Assembly (NCBI GenBank): GCA_003049485.1
Contig: PYST01000158.1
Span: 25,030 to 89,029 of the forward strand
DNA: 64,000 nt
From: Ophioceras dolichostomum
Lineage: Eukaryota > Ascomycota > Sordariomycetes > Magnaporthales > Ophioceraceae
Direction of reading: 5' to 3'
Below are positions 55,587 through 64,000 of the stretch, piece by piece; within the stretch, counting starts at the first letter, position 1; every line of letters starts with the position of its first letter. A program made the position numbers and the translations under genes. The notes beneath the pieces were generated by a model. That model did no database searches and was not told where the DNA came from. It saw only the letters and a list, made by a program, of their open reading frames with translations.

Positions 55587-57700
55587 ATGACGGGGCAAAA
55601 GATTACCCAAAACAACGAAGACAGCAGGGAGAAAGACAGAAATGCCCCTGAAGTTACCGTCAACGACCTGAGCAACACCACGACTGCCACCAGCGCCGAC
55701 GACGTCGCGGCCCAAGAGGAGAAGACTATGCGCGGCGGCGCGGGCAGCTGGAAGGAGCTGAAGGACAATGTCGACGTGTCCGGCGGGAACCCCCGCCCCT
55801 CGGTCGCCGGCATCGAGCTGGAGGAGCGCCGCACGGGCAGCACGACCGAGGGCACCACGGCCGGCGACGGCGGCAGCAGCAGCAACGCAGCTAACGGCGG
55901 CGGCGGCGGCCACAGCAGCAAGGACGACAACCGGCCGCGGATCGGCGCCGACGCGCTGATCCACGAGTCGCGCCACGCCGCACACGCCGCGGCCGGGCCG
56001 GACGGGTCGACCGTCTTCTACAAGGTGTACAAGAGGAGGTGGTTCGGCGTGCTGCAGCTTACGCTGCTCAACATCATTGTTAGCTGGGATGTAGGTGCAC
56101 TTCGGTAGTTGATGATGATGACGGCGGCGACCCACCGATCTAGTATTGACTTAGAGCGAATAGAGGGGATCTATACGAGCCGCCCTCTCGCCTTCTTCCC
56201 TTTCCTCGCTCACCCTAACTATCCACCCACATACCTACCTACCTACCTACCTACCTACCTACCTACCTTACCCAGCGCATGCAGACGAAATATAGTGGGA
56301 TTTGATTTACGCGATGCTAACACATAGCTACTTCGCCATCTCCAGTGGCTAACCTTCGCCCCCGTCGCCTCTCACTCGGCCACCTACTTCGCGACGACCG
56401 AAAACGCCATCAACTGGCTCTCGATAGCCTTCATGTTCGCCTTCCCCGTCGTGGCGCCCCTCGTGATATACGTCCTGCACTGGGGGCCCCGCCCCTCCAT
56501 CATGGCGGCCGCCGTGCTGGTCCTCCTGGGCAACTGGATCCGGTACGGCGGCACGCGCTCCTCCGCGACGGGCAACTTCGGCGTCGTCATGTTCGGCCAG
56601 ATCCTGACGGGCCTGGCGCAGCCGTTCGTGCTGGCCGCGCCGGCGCGGTACTCAGACCTGTGGTTCACGAACAGGGGGAGGGTCGCCGCCACGGCGCTGA
56701 TGAGCCTGGCGAACCCATTCGGCGCGGCGCTGGGGCAGCTGATCGTGCCGTTGTGGGTGTCGAGTCCGGGGGAGATACCGAATATGGTGCTTTATGTTTC
56801 TATCATTGTTAGTAGTAGCTCTCTTCCTACATTTTCCCACTCTTTCCTACTCTCCAATATCTCAAATCCCAGCCCTGTCTCTTGCGCTAACACAATCAAC
56901 CAAACCCCCTTAAAACCCCTCTTAAGGCCTCCGTCGGCTCCATCCCCAGCTTCTTCATCCCCGCCGCGCCGCCCACGCCCGTGGCCCCCTCCGCCGAGAC
57001 GCCCAAGACGAGCCTGAAGGGCTCTGTGCGCGTCCTGGCCTCCTCTCCCGAGTTCTGGATGCTCTTCCTCCCTTTTTCCGTCTACGTCGGTTTCTTCAAC
57101 TCGATATCCTCGCTGCTGAACCAGATCATGACCCCGCACGGCTACACGGACGACGAGGCCGGCATCGCGGGAGCGGTGCTCATCGTCGTGGGCCTCGTCG
57201 CCTCCGCCATCGCGAGCCCCATCATCGACCGTACCAAGGGGTTCGTCGCCTCCATCAAGATCTTCATCCCCATCCTGGCGCTGTGCTACCTCGCCTTCGT
57301 CTGGATGCCGGGCACGCGGTCCACGGGCGGGCTCGCGGGCCCTTACGTGGTGCTGGCGTTCCTGGGCGCGTCGAGCTTCATCTTGGTGCCCGTCGTGGTC
57401 GAGCTGCTGGTCGAGGTCACGCACCCCGTCAGCCCCGAGGTGACGTCCACCCTCGCGTGGAGCGGGGGGCAGATCCTCGGTGCGTGCTTCATCCTCATCT
57501 CGGACGCGCTCAAGTCCGGCCCGGACGCGAGTCCGCCGTTCCACATGTTCAACGCCCTCGTCTTCACGGCGGTCATCGCGCTGGTCGCGGCCGTCCCGCC
57601 GCTCTGCCTGGGCCTGTTTGGCAGGTCGGACCGGGTGAGCCTCAGGAGGGTGACGTCTGATCGGTTGGCCATGGAGGCGAGGGCGCGTGATAGGGCATGA
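55587..57700 (+). CDS. MFS transporter, FLVCR-like
   Basis: Twelve-helix major-facilitator protein resembling the FLVCR/SLC49 group, whose animal members move choline, ethanolamine or haem. 579 residues in three exons: 55587-56090, 56346-56807 and 56927-57700. Introns are 56091-56345 (GTAGGT...CAG, with nine TACC repeats) and 56808-56926 (GTTAGT...AAG). All exons are whole codons. Residues 1-145 are a hydrophilic, Gly/Ser/Thr-rich tail. The membrane part starts YKVYKRRWFGVLQLTLLNIIVSWD, then WLTFAPVASHSATYFATTENAINWLS, the signature stretch of this family, and GQILTGLAQPFVLAAPARYSDLWF. The second half has SPEFWMLFLPFSVYVGFFNSISSLLNQ. Substrate in fungi unknown. It converges on ERG27 with 530 bp between stops. 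Confidence 0.88.
56232..56267 (+). repeat. (TACC)9 microsatellite in the first intron of the FLVCR-like gene
   Basis: Nine perfect TACC units inside intron 56091-56345. Confidence 0.95.
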
Positions 57701-58230
57701 ATGCTCCCTGCGTTTTGTCCTTTCCCCCCTGGTCCCCTTGGTCCCCTGGTCGGGGCCTGGACTTGGAGAGATTGGGATGTCTATCTTTTAGACTGGATTG
57801 TAAATTAGACACTAGGTACAGCTAGGTTGTGGGTATGTAGTGAGTGGCTGGGCCATGAATAGGAGTGCTTGTCTTCGTAGCCACAAGGGTTTGGGATTTG
57901 GGAACGAGCGGAAATGTCTGGGTACGGGCTTAATAATAGGTAATTCTCTTATTAACTCGAAAGGCATGTATATGCCTCAGTCGTCTCTGTCGCATCTTTT
58001 GGGTGTGCTCTATTATGATTATCAGGAGTGAGAGACTCCACGACCCATCCCATCGCGTCTAGCCTTGTCCTCCTCTCCTGCCAAGCGCCACGATCTATGT
58101 CTAGATCTTCAAGTCCCAGCGTCCTGTCTGTTCCCTCGCTTGCTTTTGGAAGAAGAGATTTCATGCTATGAACCGGACCGCCCTCCTTTTTAAAGTCTAG
58201 CCAGCATAAGGCGCTCACTCAAATCGTCAC
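57701..58230. other. Convergent 3' spacer
   Basis: 530 bp between the FLVCR-like gene (+) and ERG27 (-). AT-rich; holds both terminator regions. No gene. Confidence 0.7.
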
Positions 58231-59932
58231 TTAAGCCGCCAGAGCCCGCTCCACTTTCCCCCTTTGAGCCGCGTAAGTATCCTCCCACTCGAGCCTTAGT
58301 CGCTCCATCTCCTTCCAGATCTCAGCGCCCGTCTCCTCGAAGTCCTCGCGGGCCTCAGCGGTGAGTGCGACTGCCCCTCTCTTGCGCCCAACCGAATCCC
58401 GCAGAACGCCGGTGGCTGTGACTTGGTCCGGCGAGTCGCCTTTCGCGTTAGAAGCCAAGCGACCGTCCCAGCCCCACCAGTCGACCTCGGTCCTCTTGGG
58501 GGCCGTCGTCCCGTCCCGTGCGGCGCTGCTCCCCCACTTGACGCGCTCGGCGCCGATGTCGTCGAGCTCGTCCTGGCTCTGCAGCGCGAGCCACACCGGG
58601 GCCACGGCGCCTTTGTAGACATCCACGGGGTGCCACGGCGAGCCGATGTAGCGGCACAAGACCATTACGAGCCGGTAGAGGCCGAGAAGGAGAGGAGTGA
58701 GAGGGAACAGTGGTGTCACCACCACGCCTGGGTGGCAGAGATAGATGCGCGGCGGCACGATCTCGTTTTGACGGCCCTCGCCTGTGCTGCTGCTGTCCTC
58801 TTTGCCATCGGTCCTGGTCGTCCCCCCTTTTGTCTCTGCCACCACTGTCTGGGTCCGCAAGTACGCAGCCGAGAACGGCCTGACGCGGGGCAGCCCCGCC
58901 GTCAGACTCATGATGTCCATTATCCGCTTGGAACTCTCGTACGAGGCATCGGTGCGAGTGCCCTGCATGTCCGACAGCGAGAGGTGGTTGCCGCTGGCCT
59001 CGATACTGCTCTCCCAGATGATGCGACCCGGGTCGACCTCGTCGCCCGCGCGTCGGGCGAGGAGCGGGAGCAGCCGGTGCGCCAGCATGTAGTGGCCGAA
59101 GACGTTGGCGCAAAACGTCTCGCCTAGCAGCTCGCCCGTGGTCTTGCCCTGAACAGCAGCTTCTGCGACAGTCGTGTACCGCCCGGTCAACGGGTCGACG
59201 AGGCGGCCGACGGCTCCCATCTTGAAAGGCGGCCAGGTGCAGGACTGTATTATCCCCTTGGTCAAGAAGACCCAGACAAGCTGGGGCCAGTTCAGGCCGA
59301 GCCAGGCACCTATTCCGGCGTTGAAGATCACTGAGTCGAGTCGGGGGACCATGCCGTTCACGAGCCGGGCGGCGGCGGCGTATATGCTGGGCAGATTGCA
59401 GAGGTCGACCTGCACGCTCAAGAGATGGACCCTGGCCATGGTCGTTTCCGGGTCAGAGTCGTGCCCCTTGGCGCGGCCCGCCTTGAGGGTCTGGGCGGCC
59501 TTGCGCACATGGTCGCGAAGTATCTCGGTCGTCTCCTGGGACTTCTTCTGGCTGCGGGTGGTGGTGATCAGGATGAGATGGGAGGCGAGCAATCTAGAAC
59601 AGAGGAACTCGTCGATCACACGTTGCGCGATGCCGAGTCCGATACCACTGAGAGCGAGCAAGGATTTCGAAAGTCAGCACCAGCAGAGCAGACCCAGCCA
59701 ACCAGACCTGAAAATGGACCGCTTGGCGGACGGAGTGCACGGGGTTACAGTATGCCGGCTAGGAAGGAATACGTAGACGAGGGGCAAGGAGAAGCTAACG
59801 GGGGAAAAAAAATCCATGCGCACAGTAAGAACCCTCTCGTACGTACCTATTCGCTCCAGTCACGAGCACAAACAGCTGGTCTTTCCTGGGCACCACGTCC
59901 CAAGGCGCAGGCGACGCCGCAACAGACCCCAT
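58231..59932 (-). CDS. ERG27: 3-keto-steroid reductase (ergosterol pathway)
   Basis: NADPH-dependent short-chain dehydrogenase that reduces the C-3 ketone during C-4 demethylation in ergosterol synthesis, working in the ER complex with Erg25, Erg26 and Erg28. Two exons: 59932-59847 and 59647-58231. Intron 59846-59648 (GTACGT...CAG, 199 bp) completes VTGANSGIGLGIAQ (cofactor loop TGANSGIG, residues 25-32). 500 residues. It keeps FNAGIG, the ANVFGHYML helix and the catalytic YESSK (Tyr265, Lys269). Hydrophobic PLFPLTPLLLGLYRLVMVL near the C-terminal third fits membrane association. It is longer than the yeast enzyme (about 350) because of inserts near 320 and in the C-terminal part. ERG27 is the target of fenhexamid-type fungicides. 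It is divergent from the putative OB-fold gene. Confidence 0.9.
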
Positions 59933-60536
59933 TATCGACGGCGTGCACGTACAGGGCAGGCAGTGCACAGCTGTGCAGGCACGCTTATGCTACTAGACTG
60001 ACGCTAGCAGAAGTCTCCTTGATGCCGCTGCCTCTGTGCCAATTTTGATATTAACGGACAGTTCTAGGGCCTGTTTCCTGTTAGAGAATACGGTGTCGGT
60101 TGGCTCCGGTCAAACATCTGGTGGGGTGAGGGAAAGTTCAAGATGGAGAGGGAAAAAAGGATGGGATGGTCCCATCGGTGTTCAATTCCGTTCTCGGCTT
60201 GATAGCGGTGTGCTTCAACAAGCTACAGTACACCAGCAGGTGCTGTAGATGTGGGGTCATTCATTCTAACACCATGCACCATCCCGTTGCAGGCCATTGA
60301 CGTTTCCTCTTACAGCCATAGCACACGGGTCGCAGGGTCAACGACATTGGACTTCTGTTAAAACACCACATCCTATATCTGCGCATTCACGTTCAAAATG
60401 GACGGAGATTGAGCAAAAACAAAACCTCGGGATAACTAGCACTTTCGGCACCGTACTGCCGTCTAACACCCCGCTTTCATCCTCACATGGATCGTCCCCC
60501 AAAGCCTGATATGGGAGTCCCCAAACACAAACCCCG
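59933..60536. promoter_or_regulatory. Divergent promoter region between ERG27 and the putative OB-fold gene
   Basis: 604 bp between start codons. No sterol-response element could be assigned with confidence. Confidence 0.55.
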
Positions 60537-61811
60537 ATGTCCAAGTCTAAGGTCCTCATCCTGACCGGAGCACCACTGGGTGAGACCCTCGACTGGGCCT
60601 CCCCAGCGCTCCTACAAAACTTCACGACTCCGATCGCTCGGTTCGTTCGTGATTCCGATACTGCTGCCTCATCACCATCATCACCCTCACCACCAGCAGC
60701 CTCGGCTGGGCCTGACTTCGCCGTATGGCGGTCTCTACCCCTGGAGCGGAAACATCTGCCCACGGGCTTCTCCCAGCAACACGGGGCATTCCTTGCCGCC
60801 GACAGCTCCCGAAACAACGATGAGCACACGGAGTTCTTCACAACAGCGGGCGTCCCGTTCGACGGCAGCGCCCTAGAGTCGTCGACAGAAAGTCACGGCG
60901 GCGACGGCGACGATGTCATCTCGCAGTTCTGTCAGCACACTCTTGCCGCGCTTGACGGGAACACCACGTCTTCAGTATCACAGATGGAGGTCTCTTTCAG
61001 CAGTACTCAGGACGGAATGACGACGACCTCATTTGCTAGCACAACTTCAGGCAGTGGTGGTGCTGACGAGCATGAATCCTTCGTGGTCCGCGACCCGGTT
61101 CCAGTGCCTCACAACAGCACCGCGGCCCCGCTGAGCGACCTCCAGGATATCCCCAACGCGTCATATCTGACGAGCATCGAACCCCGAACCATGACGGTCA
61201 ACCTCGTGGTAGGCGTCATCTCGATCGCCGCCCCTCGAACAGTCAAGACGCGATGGGGCGCCACGCGGTCGCTCGTGGAGCTGCTCGTGGGCGACGACAC
61301 ACGGTCCGGCTTCGGCGTCACCTTCTGGCTATCAGGGCCTGGCCTCCCTGACCAACCCCCAGCCGCGAAGGCCGGAGCCGGAGCTGGGGTCGTCACGGCG
61401 GAGGGGGATGCAGAGCACGTCTTGGCACGGCTGCGGCCCCAGGACGTCATCCTCCTCCGCAACGTCGGGCTGGGGTCCTTCATGCGCAAGGTATACGGGT
61501 TCGGCCTGTATAGGGGAATCACGAAGGTCCACCTGCTGTACCGCCGGAAGCTCGATGTCTCGGACGAGGAGGGCCACTACCGCGCCGCCGACTTGATCTC
61601 GTCCAAGGCCACGCATCCGCAGGTTTTGAAAGCCAGGCGGACCAGGGAATGGGTCATGAGGTTTGTCGGAACGGGACATGCTCCTGAGGAAACCGTAGCT
61701 GGCGGCAAGAGGAAGTTTGGAAAAGGAGGAGGAGGAGGAGGTGGTGGTGGTGTTGATCAAATCGCGACAGTTAGGCGTTGGGATATGCCTCCTCCTATTG
61801 ACACGCAGTAG
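60537..61811 (+). CDS. Putative OB-fold nucleic-acid-binding protein, family unknown
   Basis: Single exon, 424 residues, TAG at 61809-61811. Not a family I can name with certainty. Residues 1-20 are a short hydrophobic motif (KVLILTGAPLGETLDW); about 30-220 are disordered, Ser/Asp/Thr-rich. From about 222 there is a strand pattern expected of an OB fold: MTVNLVVGVISIA, then RSLVELLVGDD, FGVTFWLSG, an Ala/Gly loop, LRPQDVILLRNVGLGSF and ITKVHLLYRRKL. The C-terminus (TREWVMRFVG, then a Lys/Gly-rich tail with a Gly9 run) may extend the fold. A single OB fold after a disordered N-terminus with a short motif loosely recalls shieldin subunit SHLD2; this is speculative. Other options are a telomere- or RPA-associated protein. 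Confidence 0.7.
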   Translation: MSKSKVLILTGAPLGETLDWASPALLQNFTTPIARFVRDSDTAASSPSSPSPPAASAGPDFAVWRSLPLERKHLPTGFSQQHGAFLAADSSRNNDEHTEFFTTAGVPFDGSALESSTESHGGDGDDVISQFCQHTLAALDGNTTSSVSQMEVSFSSTQDGMTTTSFASTTSGSGGADEHESFVVRDPVPVPHNSTAAPLSDLQDIPNASYLTSIEPRTMTVNLVVGVISIAAPRTVKTRWGATRSLVELLVGDDTRSGFGVTFWLSGPGLPDQPPAAKAGAGAGVVTAEGDAEHVLARLRPQDVILLRNVGLGSFMRKVYGFGLYRGITKVHLLYRRKLDVSDEEGHYRAADLISSKATHPQVLKARRTREWVMRFVGTGHAPEETVAGGKRKFGKGGGGGGGGGVDQIATVRRWDMPPPIDTQ

Positions 61812-62309
61812 TTCTTTGGGCGGACTCTGCGCAGCTTGCGCAGCCTGATGTATGCCCTCACTTTGAAGATGTTCTCCTTCCGCTTACAGTTATTACCTAC
61901 CTCTAGGTACCAGGTACCTATGATGATATCGGTCTGCTTTTTAGCTTATAAGGCCGGTAATGCGGTTCTCTTCGAATTTTACCAAAAGCCTTCCGAGTGC
62001 TTTATTATCAAGCACAGTATCTGTAAAGTCGGCGTCGCGATTCTTGGCTGCGGGGATCCACCATCAACAACTTGGAAGATGCATCCTGCGGGCAGAAAGA
62101 GAGGGGTGGGATCATCCTTCTGCACAGCACGGACACAAGGCTGTGCCTCATCTGTAATCAACATAAATCAGGCGGCCTCATAATGATGGACCAGTATTTC
62201 AATGGCAGTTTGCCCTATGCTCGAATTAGTATCTTCTGGTATCTTTCGGTGCTCTGGCAGTCGTAATATCTGACTAAATACCTTGCCAGCTTCAAAAGCA
62301 GATGAACTA
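61812..62309. other. Spacer between the putative OB-fold and HET genes
   Basis: 0.5 kb. Contains TACCTACCTCTAGGTACCAGGTACC near 61894-61918. No gene supported. Confidence 0.65.
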
Positions 62310-64000
62310 ATGTGGCTCATCAATACCGAGACCCTCCGACTCGAGGAGTACACGGGAAGCCAGATCCCCAGCTACGCCATATTGTCCCACACATGGGAAG
62401 GCCACGAGGTGACGCTCCAGGAGTTCCGGACCTTCCCGGGCGCCATCTCGAGCGTCGCAGATCGATGCTCCTGGGTCGCGCGCGATGCCAGATACGAGAA
62501 GATCCACCACACCTGCCGGCTGGCGCGGGAGAAGGGGATCGGGCACGCGTGGATCGACACGTGCTGCATCGACAAGACCAGCAGCGCCGAGCTGACCGAG
62601 GCCATCAACTCCATGTATCAGTGGTACGAGCGGTCCGAGGTGTGCTTCGCCTTCCTTTCGGACCTGATCAAGCCCCAGGAGGACGATGACGCCGCCAGCG
62701 TCACCACTGTCGTTCCCACGATGGCCAGCAGCGACGTGGTAGTGACTCCGACCTCGCCGAAGGCCAGCACCCGACCGCAACCGCAACCGCAGCAGCCGCA
62801 GCAGGGACAGCAGCAACCACAGCAGCAGCCACCACCTGCCCTCAACTCCCTCGAAGCCTGGAGCTGCAGATGGTTCACCCGCGGCTGGACGCTCCAAGAG
62901 CTCATCGCCTCCCGGCGCGTCGAGTTCTACGACTCGGCCTGGGAGTACCGCGGCACGAAGGAGGACCACGCGGCCATGCTCTCGGGCATAACCGGCGTCG
63001 ACAAGGCCGTCCTGCTCCGGCAGCAGGACCTCCTCTCCTCGGTGCCCGTGGCGCGGCGCATGTCGTGGGCGGCACGCCGCCAGACCACGCGCGAGGAGGA
63101 CCTGGCCTACTCGCTGCTGGGCATCTTCGGCGTGCACATGCCGCTGCTGTACGGCGAAGGGGGCGAGGGGGCGTTCCTGAGGCTGCAGGAGGAGATCCTC
63201 AAGACGTCGAACGACTTGACGCTGTTCGCGTGGAGGGCCAAGAACAGGAGCCAGAGGTACAGGGGGTGTCTGGCGACGTCCCCGGCGGAGTTTGCGCATT
63301 CGGGGGATGTGATTACGCCGTATCATCAGGAGTTGATAGGGGAAGAGTTTGCTATGACGAACAAGGGTCAGTGAGTGTCAAGTGTTCAGTTTCCCCCTTC
63401 CCACCTTTACCTTGCTATCCTCGCTACCTTCTTCAGGTGAAGTGCCCCCTTCCAAAGCGGTTTTTGAGAGGAACCTCAGGGGCAGCAGCATAATGGTGGT
63501 TTTTTTTTTGCATGCATGAACTGAAGGAGGGAAAGTACCAGGCCTACGAATCAACACAAGACTCTACTGCGCCAGCAACGGCCGCTACGTGATGCCGCTG
63601 CACTGTCGCAAGGCCACGGCTCCCCCCTCGCAGCAGATGTGCGTGTGCCTCCGCATGCACGGCCGCCGGCTGTACGCGCGCGACATGGCCGACTCGTTCC
63701 AGCTGCTCACGTCCGAGGCGCTGGCCGACCGCGCCTTCGTCGAGGGCGGCGGCCCCATCTACGTGATGCGCGCCGTCGACGCGGGCCTGTCGGACCGGCT
63801 GGCCGCGTCGCACCGGCACGCCGTCGTGTTCCGGGGCGGGCTGTTCGAGGAGGACCGGAGGCGACGCGTCAAGGCCGTCAGCCCGCCGGAGCTGTACGAT
63901 CCGCATAGGGGAATTGTGCTGACGGGCGGGGCGTGTCCGTTTGTGGGGTCTGCGAGGGTGGCGCTGGGTCTGCCGCCAGGAGGAGGGGGAGGAGGGGGAG
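62310..64000 (+). CDS. HET-domain (heterokaryon incompatibility) protein, 3' end outside window
   Basis: Predicted non-self-recognition protein whose HET domain can trigger cell death on fusion of incompatible strains. Start at 62310 (MWLINTETLRLEEYTG), the usual HET start. Exon 1 ends at 63366; intron 63367-63541 (GTCAGT...CAG, 175 bp) gives NKG-LRINTRLYCASNG; exon 2 is open to the window end. HET motifs in order: YAILSHTWEGHEVTLQEF, GIGHAWIDTCCIDKTSSAELTEAINSM with the following YERSEVCFAFLSD, and WFTRGWTLQELIASRRVEFYD. A Gln/Pro-rich insert (about residues 150-185) separates motifs two and three. The post-HET part EEDLAYSLLGIFGVHMPLLYGEG is the standard continuation. No NACHT or repeat domain is visible before the edge; the last bases are a Gly-coding GGA/GGG run. 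Confidence 0.9.

Noticed and set aside
62283..62309. Upstream extension of the HET frame
   Set aside because: It would begin with TTG, not ATG; MWLINTETL at 62310 is the usual family start.
63371..63376. GTGAGT as the donor of the HET intron
   Set aside because: It gives the wrong phase; GTCAGT at 63367 joins NKG to LRINTRLYC correctly.

Overview
The window is nuclear DNA of a filamentous ascomycete, most likely a Sordariomycete. The evidence is many short introns (61-548 bp, GTRNGT...YAG), GC-rich coding exons, CT-rich promoters, a HET-domain incompatibility gene, an RGG-rich Argonaute of the QDE-2 type and an ERG27 sterol reductase. Species cannot be told from the sequence. I rebuilt exon structures by hand. 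Every multi-exon model below closes in frame except the NRAMP gene, which carries an apparent assembly defect.

Layout, left to right: (1) 3' part of the replication-checkpoint mediator MRC1 (+, cut by the left edge). (2) 4.1 kb without a supportable gene. (3) Small glyoxalase-fold protein (+). (4) A 2466-residue multipass-membrane plus disordered protein on the minus strand (7921-15607). (5) 3.7 kb without a supportable gene. (6) PNPOx-like flavin-binding protein (+), converging on a membrane-anchored spermidine-synthase-like protein (-), which is divergent from OPI3 (+), the last enzyme of PE-to-PC methylation. (7) NRAMP metal transporter (+) with a repeat-bearing C-terminal loop and an N in the sequence. 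(8) Argonaute (+). (9) DHA2-type MFS exporter (+). (10) Formin-like GBD/FH3 protein without FH2 (+). (11) 7.1 kb without a supportable gene, containing a 7-mer repeat, a G-quadruplex-like tract and a perfect hairpin. (12) WBP2-like GRAM/PPxY protein (+). (13) QCR6, the complex III hinge subunit (+). (14) FLVCR-like MFS transporter (+), converging on ERG27 (-). (15) A putative OB-fold protein divergent from ERG27 (+). (16) HET-domain gene (+), cut by the right edge.

The genes are mostly unrelated housekeeping and accessory functions: replication checkpoint, lipid and sterol synthesis, respiration, RNA silencing, transport, cytokinesis signalling and non-self recognition. I see no biosynthetic gene cluster, no recognisable transposon and no RNA gene. 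The points most worth a second look are the giant membrane-tethered repeat protein, the putative OB-fold protein whose layout loosely recalls shieldin SHLD2, the spermidine-synthase/membrane fusion, the 17-bp duplication around the N in the NRAMP gene, the 17-nt microexon and candidate UAS-INO of OPI3, and a palindromic ACCTAGGT/TACC motif that recurs in spacers throughout the window.
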